A stretch of 64,000 nucleotides of DNA from the NCBI GenBank assembly GCA_036675815.1, contig JAKFEE010000041.1, forward strand, positions 1-64,000. Reading direction: 5' to 3'. Position 1 is the stretch's first letter, and each line of letters opens with the position of its first letter. The notes under the pieces were generated by a model. That model was not told where the DNA came from, did no database searches, and worked only from the letters and a program-made list of their open reading frames with translations. The stretch is from JAKFEE01 sp036675815. GTDB lineage: Bacteria > Pseudomonadota > Alphaproteobacteria > Rhodospirillales > Magnetospirillaceae. The position numbers were made by a program, and so were the translations under genes. This document shows positions 25,125 to 32,562 of the stretch, one piece after another.

Positions 25125-25781
25125 GTGACCGGCCGTTCATGTCTGTGTCTCGATCTGGATGGTACCCTCGCCGACAGCCTGGGCGTCATGCGCGCCGCCT
25201 ACGACTCGTTTCTGACGGTGCGCGGGCGCACGCCGACCGATGCCGAGTTCGCTGCGCTCAACGGCCCGCCGCTGCCCGAGGTGGTGCGCCGCCTGCAGCA
25301 AGCGCATGGCATCGGCGGCGACGCCGACGCCCTGACCGCGGCCTATTTCGACGCGATCGCCGCCGCCTATCGCGGCCTCCGGCCCAATCCCGGCGCCGGC
25401 GCGCTGCTTGAGGCCGCTGCGGCGCTGGATGTGCCGGTCGCCGTCGTCACCTCGTCGAGCGAGGCCATCGCCGCCGACTGGCTGGGCGCCGCCGGCCTGG
25501 CACCCTTGGTCGGCGTGGTGATCGGCTACCAGTCCTGCCGGCTCGCGAAGCCGCATCCCGACCCCTATCTCGTCGCGCTGACCCGCCTGGGGGGCGAGGC
25601 GGCGGCTTCGATCGCGGTCGAGGACTCGCGCCAGGGCGCCCAGGCCGCCTGCGCCGCCGGACTGCGCACCTTCGTGCTCGGCGCCGCGCCCGCCGACGCC
25701 GCAGCCTGGCCGGCGGTGGCCGGTTTCGTCGACCGCCTCGACCAACTCGTCGGAGAGTTGCGCCATGCTGCGCCTGCATGA
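25125..25781 (+). CDS. HAD-superfamily hydrolase (phosphatase-like)
   Basis: This 218-residue protein starts at GTG 25125 directly after the methyltransferase stop. HAD motif I is LCLDLDGTLADS (nucleophile Asp plus acid/base Asp). Motif II is VVTSSSEAI and the Lys of motif III is in SCRLAKPHPDPYL. Motif IV is IAVEDSRQGAQAA. The inserted helical cap (about residues 17-85) puts it in the phosphoglycolate/beta-phosphoglucomutase-type subfamily. In this cluster it may dephosphorylate a nonulosonic acid intermediate. It overlaps the following gene by 17 bp. Confidence 0.82.
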   Translation: MTGRSCLCLDLDGTLADSLGVMRAAYDSFLTVRGRTPTDAEFAALNGPPLPEVVRRLQQAHGIGGDADALTAAYFDAIAAAYRGLRPNPGAGALLEAAAALDVPVAVVTSSSEAIAADWLGAAGLAPLVGVVIGYQSCRLAKPHPDPYLVALTRLGGEAAASIAVEDSRQGAQAACAAGLRTFVLGAAPADAAAWPAVAGFVDRLDQLVGELRHAAPA

Positions 25782-26475
25782 GGTGACGGACGGGCTGGTG
25801 GTGATCGATCGCGGTTCCGCCCCGGCCCTCGACCCCGCCGTCGCCGCCGTGGTCGACGCCGTCTGGGCCGAACAGCGCCGCCGCCGTGGCGCCGCCCTCC
25901 ACGACGGCAGCATCTTCAGCGTCACCGAACTGTCGCCGACGCGCATCGGCGGCAGCTTCGTTCCCTACCGCCGGTTCCTGGCGCAAGCCTGCCGGCCGGA
26001 CCTGCCGCGCCTGGTGCGGCCGCTGGCCGTGACCGGCCTGACCTCCGTCGCCGAGGGCATCGTCCTCGGCTGCCGCGCCGACCGCGTTACCCAGGACGTC
26101 GGCTGCTGGGAACTGGTCCCGGCGGGCGGCGTCGACGAGGGGGCGCGCACCGCGGGTGGCACGGTATCGCTGGCCGCGCAACTCGTCACCGAACTCGGCG
26201 AGGAGGCCGGTATCGCCGCCGATCCCGCCGGCGCCCGCCTGCTCGCCCTGGTCGAGGACGAGGACGGCGGCGTCGTCGACGCCGTGCTGCGTCTGCACCT
26301 GCCGATGCCCTTCGCCGCCCTGCGCGCCGCCTGGATGGCGGTGGCGGGTCGAGAGCACGACGAGATCGCGCTCCTGCCCTGGGGCGTCCGGCCCGATGCC
26401 TTTCGGCCGCTGGCGGCGGTGTCGGCCCTGGTTCTCGACCGCTTCGGCCCTTCAGCAACGGTGAGTGAGACATGA
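25765..26475 (+). CDS. Nudix-like protein with altered Nudix box
   Basis: This 236-residue protein contains VTELGEEAGIAADPA, which fits the end of the Nudix box (RE-U-x-E-E-x-G-U) except that the expected Arg is Thr. The upstream glycines and Glu (ELVPAGGVDEGA) are present. Related proteins occur in nonulosonic acid gene clusters, where a Nudix-like enzyme could hydrolyse a UDP-sugar in place of PseG. The N-terminal 90 residues (SVTELSPTRIGGSFVPYRRF) are of the type seen before Nudix domains in sugar clusters. ATG 25765 overlaps the HAD stop region; its own stop overlaps pseI (ATGA). Confidence 0.65.
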   Translation: MLRLHEVTDGLVVIDRGSAPALDPAVAAVVDAVWAEQRRRRGAALHDGSIFSVTELSPTRIGGSFVPYRRFLAQACRPDLPRLVRPLAVTGLTSVAEGIVLGCRADRVTQDVGCWELVPAGGVDEGARTAGGTVSLAAQLVTELGEEAGIAADPAGARLLALVEDEDGGVVDAVLRLHLPMPFAALRAAWMAVAGREHDEIALLPWGVRPDAFRPLAAVSALVLDRFGPSATVSET

Positions 26476-27527
26476 GCAGCTTCGCCATCGCCGGCCGGGC
26501 CATCGGCCCCGACCAGCCGCCCTACGTGATCGCCGAGATGTCGGGTAACCACAATGGCGACATCGAGCGCGCCTTCGCCCTGATCCGGGCGGCCAAGGAC
26601 GCCGGCGCCGACGCGGTCAAGCTGCAGACCTACACCGCCGATACCATAACCATCGACCATGATGGCCCCGGCTTCGTCATCGAGGGCGGGCTGTGGCACG
26701 GCCGGCGCCTCTACGAGCTCTACCAGGAGGCGCACACGCCCTGGGAGTGGCACGAGGCGCTGTTCGCCAAGGGCCGCGAGCTGGGCATCACCGTCTTCAG
26801 CACGCCATTCGATCCGACCGCCGTCGACCTGCTCGAGTGTCTCGATGCGCCGGCTTACAAGATCGCCTCATTCGAGTTGGTCGACCTGCCGCTGGTGCGG
26901 CGGGTGGCGGCGACCAGCAAGCCTCTGATCATGTCGACCGGCATGGCGCATCTCGGCGAGATCCACCAGGCGGTGGAGGTCGCGCGCGACGCTGGTTGCC
27001 GCGATCTCGTGCTGTTGCACTGCGTCAGCGGCTATCCGACCCCCGCCGACCAGGCCAATCTGCGCACCATCCCGCATCTGGCCGAGGCCTTCGGCACCGC
27101 CGTCGGCCTGTCGGACCACACCCATGGCATCGCCGTCGCCGTGACATCGATCGGCCTGGGCACCTGCGTCGTCGAGAAACATTTCACGCTGCGCCGCGCG
27201 GACGGCGGCCCCGACGCCGCCTTCTCGCTGGAGCCAGAGGAACTGGCGGCGCTGGTGGACGGGTGTCGCACGGCGTGGTCGGCGCTCGGCCGCATAAACT
27301 ATACGCGCGCCGAAGCCGAGAGGGGCAGCGTCCAGTTTCGTCGCTCGTTGTATGTCGTCGCCGACATCGCCGCCGGCGAACCGTTCACGCCCAGCAATGT
27401 TCGCTCGATCCGTCCCGGTTTCGGCCTGGCGCCGCGTCATTTGCCGCAAATCCTTGGCCGCCGGTCGGCGAGGTCGCTGCGTCGCGGAACACCGCTGGAC
27501 TGGCGGATGCTGGCATCGGCGGAATGA
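26472..27527 (+). CDS. pseI: Pseudaminic acid synthase, PseI/NeuB family
   Basis: PseI condenses a 6-deoxy-hexosamine with phosphoenolpyruvate to give the nine-carbon acid. It has 351 residues: an NeuB TIM barrel (YVIAEMSGNHNGDIERAFAL, AVKLQTYTADTITID, STPFDPTAVDLLE, LLHCVSGYPTP, GLSDHTHGI, VEKHFTL) and a C-terminal antifreeze-like SAF domain from about residue 290 (RRSLYVVADIAAGEPFTPSN, RPGFGLAPRHL). The WHGRRLYELYQEAHTPWEWH segment is characteristic of PseI rather than sialic acid NeuB. ATG 26472 overlaps the previous stop. It closes the cluster. Confidence 0.9.
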   Translation: MSSFAIAGRAIGPDQPPYVIAEMSGNHNGDIERAFALIRAAKDAGADAVKLQTYTADTITIDHDGPGFVIEGGLWHGRRLYELYQEAHTPWEWHEALFAKGRELGITVFSTPFDPTAVDLLECLDAPAYKIASFELVDLPLVRRVAATSKPLIMSTGMAHLGEIHQAVEVARDAGCRDLVLLHCVSGYPTPADQANLRTIPHLAEAFGTAVGLSDHTHGIAVAVTSIGLGTCVVEKHFTLRRADGGPDAAFSLEPEELAALVDGCRTAWSALGRINYTRAEAERGSVQFRRSLYVVADIAAGEPFTPSNVRSIRPGFGLAPRHLPQILGRRSARSLRRGTPLDWRMLASAE

Positions 27528-27592
27528 CCGCTTAGGCTCGCAGCGAACACTACGCTTTGGTAGTATACGCTTTGCGATAGAGAGGGGGGGAG

Positions 27593-27940
27593 ATGACCGT
27601 CGACGTGTTGGACATGAAGCCGGCGGAGCAGGACGCCTTCAGCCTGTCCGAGGCTGCGGTGTTGATGGATCAGGCGCGCCAAGCCAAGGACAGCAGGATG
27701 CTGGCCGCCGCCTTGAATCACAACCTCGAGGTCTGGATCGCCATCAAGACCTTCGTCAGCCGCGACGGCCATCCGATGGCCAAGGAGACGCGCGACAATC
27801 TGATCCAGTTGTCGCGGTTCGTCGCCGAAAAGACCTTCCGCAACGGTGCCGCGATCAGCGCCGAGGCCCTCGACACGCTCATCAACATCAATCTGCAGAT
27901 CGCCGAAGGCTTATTGGAAGGCCAGAAGCACTCGGCCTAA
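27593..27940 (+). CDS. flaF: Second FlaF-type protein
   Basis: This 115-residue paralogue of FlaF (18600-19016) shares the core: ALNHNLEVWIAIKTFVS against NWRLWTIFQAEL, NLIQLSRFVAEKTFRNG against NMLSLCNFVDKQSVALL, and LININLQIAEGLLEG against LISINREIARGLLHA. ATG 27593 follows a strong AGAGGGGGGG site (27581-27590). It converges on flbT with interlocking stops. It may handle a different flagellin, or the two may divide roles in regulation and chaperoning. The 65 bp upstream contain TAGTATAC but I cannot define a promoter. Confidence 0.82.
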   Translation: MTVDVLDMKPAEQDAFSLSEAAVLMDQARQAKDSRMLAAALNHNLEVWIAIKTFVSRDGHPMAKETRDNLIQLSRFVAEKTFRNGAAISAEALDTLININLQIAEGLLEGQKHSA

Positions 27941-28416
27941 GGCCGCTCGCCCTTCGCCACGCCGTCCTCGTCCAACGCCTGCTCCTCGGCGGCCAGCATT
28001 GCCGCCTCGCGCCGGGCCTTGTAGGCGTCCTGCATCCGCCCTGTGACTTCCATCTCATGGAAGATCAGCTTGCGGCTAATTTTCAGGGCCTTGTACAGCT
28101 CTCCCCGTTGTGCGGCTTCGCCGATTTCCTGGACGATGCCGCCGGCGCTGGGGCAGGCGGCATGGTATTCGGACAGGAGTTGTTCATAAGCGGTCAGGTA
28201 ATGCGCACGTTGCGCCGGGAAGATATAGGCGCATTGCAACGCAAAATAGACGCGCGAGGCAGGCGTCTGGGCGTCGGCCTCCGACAGCACTTCGCTGCCG
28301 CGCAGGATCGCCGCCTTGTTGTGGATCAACAGCTTGGCGTGGGCGCCGCTGTTCTCGACCACGGCACCATTGATGATGATCTTGTCGCCGGACTTGAAGT
28401 CGAGCAGCAGGGGCAC
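27937..28416 (-). CDS. flbT: Flagellin mRNA regulator FlbT
   Basis: FlbT acts after transcription on flagellin mRNA; in Caulobacter it links flagellin translation to hook completion. It has 159 residues. The family core is LLLDFKSGDKIIINGAVVEN, LIHNKAAILRGSEVL, RVYFALQCAYIFPAQRAHY, and a C-terminal helix LYKALKISRKLIFHEMEV. The start is GTG 28416 with GGAAGGAAACG just upstream. It is divergent from fliK; the 223-bp gap carries the fliK promoter and FlbD-like sites. Its probable target is the flagellin leader at 20022-20090. Confidence 0.92.
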   Translation of the reverse strand: MPLLLDFKSGDKIIINGAVVENSGAHAKLLIHNKAAILRGSEVLSEADAQTPASRVYFALQCAYIFPAQRAHYLTAYEQLLSEYHAACPSAGGIVQEIGEAAQRGELYKALKISRKLIFHEMEVTGRMQDAYKARREAAMLAAEEQALDEDGVAKGERP

Positions 28417-28498
28417 GTCCGTTTCCTTCCGATCCGCCGCACCGGGCGAGTGGCCGCCACCTTAACCCAGTTCCGGCGGCGGCAAAAACGGTTTCGGC

Positions 28499-28529
28499 TC
28501 GGCAGATTCCGCCGGGCAGTTCCTGCCAC
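28499..28529. promoter_or_regulatory. Two overlapping FlbD-like (ftr) palindromes upstream of fliK
   Basis: TCGGCAGATTCCGCCGG (28499-28515) and CGGGCAGTTCCTGCCAC (28513-28529) both follow GGCA-N5-(T/C)GCC. The second shares 13 of 17 bases with the flgI site at 12072. Their centres are 84 and 70 bp upstream of the sigma-54 GG at 28591. They also lie between divergent flbT and fliK, so either gene could be affected. Confidence 0.58.
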
Positions 28530-28589
28530 CGGGCCTGTTGCCGCGTTTCGTGGCCGTCTACAGGCTGATTTATCAAGGTGTTGGAGGTT

Positions 28590-28605
28590 TGGCCCGCCGC
28601 TTGCT
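28590..28605 (+). promoter_or_regulatory. Sigma-54 promoter of the fliK-flgD operon
   Basis: TGGCCCGCCGCTTGCT fits TGGCACG-N4-TTGCW with a single substitution (A to C). GG and GC doublets have the exact spacing. It ends 34 bp before the fliK ATG. Confidence 0.75.
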
Positions 28606-28639
28606 AGGTGGGTGCCGCAACATGCTTTGGGGCGTTTAG

Positions 28640-30259
28640 ATGGCCATTGCCGCAATCTCTTCGATGGGTGTGCCGCGTGAACAGGCGCACGCGGATGTTT
28701 CGCAGACTGGCGTCGACATGTTTGCCGACCTCCTGCGTCAGTCGCGGCAAACCCTTGCGGCGGAGATGCGGCCGCACCACGCGAGCGAACGGCCCAGCCG
28801 GGACCCGGAACCTGTCGCCGCGCCGCCCCGCCACGCCAATCGCCAGGCGGCGCCGCGAGAAGACGATATTCCGCGCGTGCGAACCAGCGAGCGCGGCGCC
28901 ATCCGGGAAAGCGAACTCGACGACGCCGGCGATTCCGTCGCCTCCCGCGAGGCGAGAGAGGCAACGCCTCCCACGGCCGCGGACGACGCCGCGCCCACGA
29001 GTGCATCCGATACTCCCCAGCCCGCCGAGGGCGACGCGGCTGAGTTGGCGCAGCCAGCGACCGATGTCGTCCCGCCCGGCTCGTTGCAGCCGGTAGCGGC
29101 GCTGCCCGTGACGCCGGCCCTCCAGGCGTCGCTCGCCCTGGCGGGCACCAGCGCTGCCGCCGTCGCCGGCGGGGTCGCCCAACCCGCGCCAGGGGCCGAG
29201 GGCGGCTTAGCCGCGGCTACGGATCATGGCTCTCTTGACCAGGGCAAGGCGCCCAATTTGGCTGACCAGATCGGCGCCACAGAGCAGGGCTTGGCGAGGT
29301 TCCAGGGGCCGTCGATGGCCGGGCGCTTCGGCGTGGCCCCGGCTGCTGCCGGATTGGCCGAGGCGGGCCAGGGCGCGGTGACCGGCGCCGTGGCCTCGGT
29401 GCCCCCGCAACCGCAGGCCCACGCCCTGACCCAAACCATACCGGCCGGGAGCTCGGCAACCATCGAACTGGTGCGCGACGCGCCAGGGACTCACCCGGTG
29501 CAGCCCGCCGGCGGGCTGGTCGTCGCACTCGCGGCGATCACGGGCGATGCGACCAGCGGCGGCGATGGCTCGATGCAGGGCGACGGCTCGCAACTCAACG
29601 ATCCATCCGCAACCATGGCCGAGGCTGAAGTGGCTGATGGCCTCGGCGCGGATTTCGCCGATGCGTTTCTGAACCAATTCGAATCGGCCGAGGCGGTCGC
29701 CGCGGCGGTGGAGAAGGCGGTTCGACTCCCGGCCAAGCCTGCGGGCGAGCAGGCCACCGGCGGAATCGGTCAGGTCGCCCAGTCGGCGCCGCTGAGCACC
29801 GCCAAGCCGGCGACGCCGCCGGCGCTGGCGCCTCGTCCGGCCGTGCCGCCGCCGCCAGCCGAGCAGATCAGGGTCGGCATCGAGCGCGCCATCAACGAGG
29901 GCAAGGACAGCATCACCATGCAGCTGCGCCCGGAAAAGCTCGGCCATATCGAAGTCAAACTGGAAGTGGCGGCGGACGGCCGCCTCTCGGCCACCATCGC
30001 CGCCGACAACAAGGATACGCTGCAGATGCTGCAGCGTGACGCGCGCGACCTGCAGCGGGCCCTCGAGGCCGCCGGATTCAGTGCCGATCAACGAGACCTC
30101 AACTTCAACCTGCGCCAGGGGCGAGAGCAGGCCGGGCAGCATGCCGGCCGCGGCGGCCGCGCCCGGCGCGGTGGTGCCGTCGCCGAAATCGGTGCGCCGC
30201 AAACCGCCACCCCCCGACCCACCGCCAGCCGCGCCGGCGGCCTGGACATCCGCGTATAG
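28640..30259 (+). CDS. fliK: Flagellar hook-length control protein FliK
   Basis: FliK measures hook length and switches export from hook to filament substrates. It has 539 residues. The first about 370 are Ala/Pro/Glu-rich and probably unfolded, as a molecular ruler needs. The C-terminal Flg_hook domain is at about residues 420-490: ITMQLRPEKLGHIEVKLEVA, then GRLSATIAADNKDTLQMLQR, DLQRALEAAGFSADQ. ATG 28640 has only a weak GGGGCG site. It is followed by flgD after 12 bp and preceded by a sigma-54 promoter. Confidence 0.92.
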   Translation: MAIAAISSMGVPREQAHADVSQTGVDMFADLLRQSRQTLAAEMRPHHASERPSRDPEPVAAPPRHANRQAAPREDDIPRVRTSERGAIRESELDDAGDSVASREAREATPPTAADDAAPTSASDTPQPAEGDAAELAQPATDVVPPGSLQPVAALPVTPALQASLALAGTSAAAVAGGVAQPAPGAEGGLAAATDHGSLDQGKAPNLADQIGATEQGLARFQGPSMAGRFGVAPAAAGLAEAGQGAVTGAVASVPPQPQAHALTQTIPAGSSATIELVRDAPGTHPVQPAGGLVVALAAITGDATSGGDGSMQGDGSQLNDPSATMAEAEVADGLGADFADAFLNQFESAEAVAAAVEKAVRLPAKPAGEQATGGIGQVAQSAPLSTAKPATPPALAPRPAVPPPPAEQIRVGIERAINEGKDSITMQLRPEKLGHIEVKLEVAADGRLSATIAADNKDTLQMLQRDARDLQRALEAAGFSADQRDLNFNLRQGREQAGQHAGRGGRARRGGAVAEIGAPQTATPRPTASRAGGLDIRV

Positions 30260-30271
30260 GAGCTGACGACC

Positions 30272-30970
30272 ATGGCAATCGAAACCAGCCAGTCCGTGTT
30301 CGGCGCCAGCGGCGCCGCAGGCAGCACCAGCAAGGCGGGCACCTCGCGGGTGAAGCTGGCCGAGGACATGGACACGTTCCTCACCATGTTGACGGCGCAG
30401 CTGAAGCATCAGGACCCGCTGTCGCCGATGGACTCGACGGAGTTCACCAATCAGCTCGTCCAATTTGCGCAAGTCGAGCAGCAGATCAACGGCAACGACC
30501 ATCTGGAAGAGCTGTTGAAGCTGCAGCGAAACGACCTGTTGTCGCAGGCGGTGAGCTACATCGGTAGTAGCATCAAGGCCGAATCGGACCAACTCGCCCT
30601 CCAGGACGCGAATGCCGATTTCACCTATCTCCTGCCGGAAAAGGCGGAAACGCTGACGATGCGCATCCTTGATGCCAGCGGCATGGAAGTTCGCACCGTC
30701 GAGATGACCAGCGTGCAGGCCGGCGAGCACGTCGCCGCCTGGGACGGCACGGCCAACGGCGGAGCACAGCTGGCCGACGGCGCCTACAAGGTGATCGTCG
30801 AATACGAGAACGGCGACGGCCACGAGCGCACGGCCAGGACCAGCACCATCGGCCGTGTGACGTCGGTGTCGGCCGAGGATGGCGTCACCATGCTGTCGCT
30901 CGGTGCTACCCAAGTGGCGCTCGACAAGGTGATCGCGGTGGTCGAGAGGCAGCAGGCGGACCCTGCCTAG
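30272..30970 (+). CDS. flgD: Flagellar hook assembly scaffold FlgD
   Basis: FlgD is the temporary cap that allows FlgE to polymerise. It has 232 residues. The conserved N-terminal segment is EDMDTFLTMLTAQLKHQDPL, SPMDSTEFTNQLVQFAQVEQ. The C-terminal beta domain includes GMEVRTVEMTSVQAGEHVAAW DG and LADGAYKVIVEYENGDG (FlgD Tudor/Ig-like). ATG 30272 follows fliK closely (AGGAGCTGACGACC upstream). Its stop codon overlaps the first base of the palindrome that precedes flgE. Confidence 0.95.
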   Translation: MAIETSQSVFGASGAAGSTSKAGTSRVKLAEDMDTFLTMLTAQLKHQDPLSPMDSTEFTNQLVQFAQVEQQINGNDHLEELLKLQRNDLLSQAVSYIGSSIKAESDQLALQDANADFTYLLPEKAETLTMRILDASGMEVRTVEMTSVQAGEHVAAWDGTANGGAQLADGAYKVIVEYENGDGHERTARTSTIGRVTSVSAEDGVTMLSLGATQVALDKVIAVVERQQADPA

Positions 30971-30986
30971 CGGCAAATTCTGCCGC
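30970..30986. promoter_or_regulatory. FlbD-like (ftr) palindrome upstream of flgE
   Basis: GCGGCAAATTCTGCCGC is a perfect 6-5-6 palindrome whose centre is 62 bp before the GG of the sigma-54 element at 31039, the same distance as the inner flgI site. Confidence 0.62.
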
Positions 30987-31038
30987 GTCGTGACGGAAGC
31001 CATCGGTGGAACGCCGAGAAATACTGGGCCAATCTATT

Positions 31039-31054
31039 TGGCATGACTATTGCA
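31039..31054 (+). promoter_or_regulatory. Sigma-54 promoter of flgE
   Basis: TGGCATGACTATTGCA matches TGGCACG-N4-TTGCA with one substitution (C to T). It lies 56 bp before the flgE ATG. This allows hook protein to be made from its own promoter in addition to any readthrough from fliK-flgD. Confidence 0.8.
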
Positions 31055-31109
31055 GTTCGTTGTCGAGTCCCCTTCGGGATGCGAAACGGCACGGTTCGGG
31101 GAGAAGACC

Positions 31110-32510
31110 ATGTCTCTTTACAACGCGATGACTACCGCGATTTCGGGGCTGACCGCGCAAAGCCGGAAGATGGGGCACATCTCCGACAACATCGCCAATG
31201 TCAGCACCGTCTCTTATAAGAAGGTCGGCACGGATTTCTCCTCGATGGTGACGTCGTCCGGCAAGACGATGCACAATCCCGCCGGCGTGCGCAGCGCCCC
31301 GCAATACAACGTCTCGATCGGCGGAGCGGTCACGGCGTCGAGCATGCCGACCCATATGGCCATCGATGGCGATGGCTTTTTCACCGTGCAGAACGCATCC
31401 GACGCCGCCGACACGGTTGGCCTGGACAAGCAGCGCTTCTACACGCGCAAAGGCGACTTCACCACCGACCTCGAAGGTAACCTGGTGAACAGCTCCGGTT
31501 ACTATCTGATGGGTTGGGAATACAACATCGACACCGGTGATCTGGTCGACAAGGACATGAAGGTCGCCAACGTCGGCAATATCACGGGCATCTCGCAGCG
31601 TACCGAGAACATGCAAATCGGCGCCAACCTGCCGGCCGCCGACATCGACAATATCTTTGTTGCCGCGCCCGCGACCGCCGATCTGCAGACGGCCGATTAC
31701 TTCAGCGAACAGGTCGTCTACGACGGCCAGGGCATTCCGCACACCCTGCGCACCGCCTTCTTCCCGCGCGGTGCCGTCGGCGACACGGCCCCGACGGCCG
31801 GTTGGGACATCGTTGTCGGCGAGTACGACGACGTAACCGATACGTGGGTCGAGCATTACCGCCTCGATGACCTTGATTTCGCGGCGAACGGCAGCATGGA
31901 CAGTGCCAGCCCCGTGGTTGCCGCCGACCTCACGGTCGGTGCCGGCTCGACCGCCGTGACACTCGATGCCACCGCCGCCGCCAACGGCAAACTCCATATC
32001 GACTTCGAGCCCACCGATGGGGCCTTGAACTGGAGTTGGACCGCCGGCGACACGATAAAGATGGACTTCGGCAAATACGACTCCCCCGTCGGCCTGACGC
32101 AGAAGGGCACGGAGTACGCGACGACCAACCTGCAGCAGGATGGCCTGGCCTATGGCCAGTACCAGACGCTGTCGGTGGACAAATACGGCGATGTCTATGC
32201 CCACTTCTCCAACGGCATGTCGAAGGCCGTCTGGCGCATCCCCGTCACTGTGTTCTCCGATCCCAATTCGCTGGAGTTGCACGACGGCGGCGCCTACAGC
32301 GACACGGCGGCCTCGGGTGATCCAATCATCCTCGAGGCAGGCGTCGGCCGCGCCGGCACCGTCGCTCCGGAGGCACTGGAGAATTCCAACGTCGACTTGG
32401 CCGAAGAGTTCACGCACATGATCCAGGCGCAGCGCGCCTATTCCGCCAACAGTCGAGTGATCACCACCAGCGACGAGATGCTGGATGAGATCATCCGCCT
32501 GAAGCGGTAA
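31110..32510 (+). CDS. flgE: Flagellar hook protein FlgE
   Basis: FlgE is the subunit of the hook (universal joint). It has 466 residues. The N-terminal rod/hook signature is LYNAMTTAISGLTAQSRKMG HISDNIANVSTVSYKK, then MAIDGDGFFTVQN. The variable middle is Thr/Asp-rich. The C-terminal D0 is NSNVDLAEEFTHMIQAQRAY SANSRVITTSDEMLDEIIRL. GGGGAGAAG precedes ATG 31110. It has its own sigma-54 promoter. Confidence 0.96.
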   Translation: MSLYNAMTTAISGLTAQSRKMGHISDNIANVSTVSYKKVGTDFSSMVTSSGKTMHNPAGVRSAPQYNVSIGGAVTASSMPTHMAIDGDGFFTVQNASDAADTVGLDKQRFYTRKGDFTTDLEGNLVNSSGYYLMGWEYNIDTGDLVDKDMKVANVGNITGISQRTENMQIGANLPAADIDNIFVAAPATADLQTADYFSEQVVYDGQGIPHTLRTAFFPRGAVGDTAPTAGWDIVVGEYDDVTDTWVEHYRLDDLDFAANGSMDSASPVVAADLTVGAGSTAVTLDATAAANGKLHIDFEPTDGALNWSWTAGDTIKMDFGKYDSPVGLTQKGTEYATTNLQQDGLAYGQYQTLSVDKYGDVYAHFSNGMSKAVWRIPVTVFSDPNSLELHDGGAYSDTAASGDPIILEAGVGRAGTVAPEALENSNVDLAEEFTHMIQAQRAYSANSRVITTSDEMLDEIIRLKR

Positions 32511-32521
32511 ACGATAGCCCT

Positions 32522-32543
32522 GGGCCGGCAATTCTTCCGGCCC
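32522..32543. promoter_or_regulatory. Intercistronic palindrome between flgE and flgK
   Basis: GGGCCGG (32522-32528) and CCGGCCC (32537-32543) form a perfect 7-bp stem with an 8-nt loop CAATTCTT. There is no T-run, so it is not a normal terminator. It may protect the flgE mRNA end or be a degenerate FlbD-like site (CCGGCAATTCTTCCGG). Confidence 0.4.
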
Positions 32544-32562
32544 ATACTGCGAGGCAGACGGC

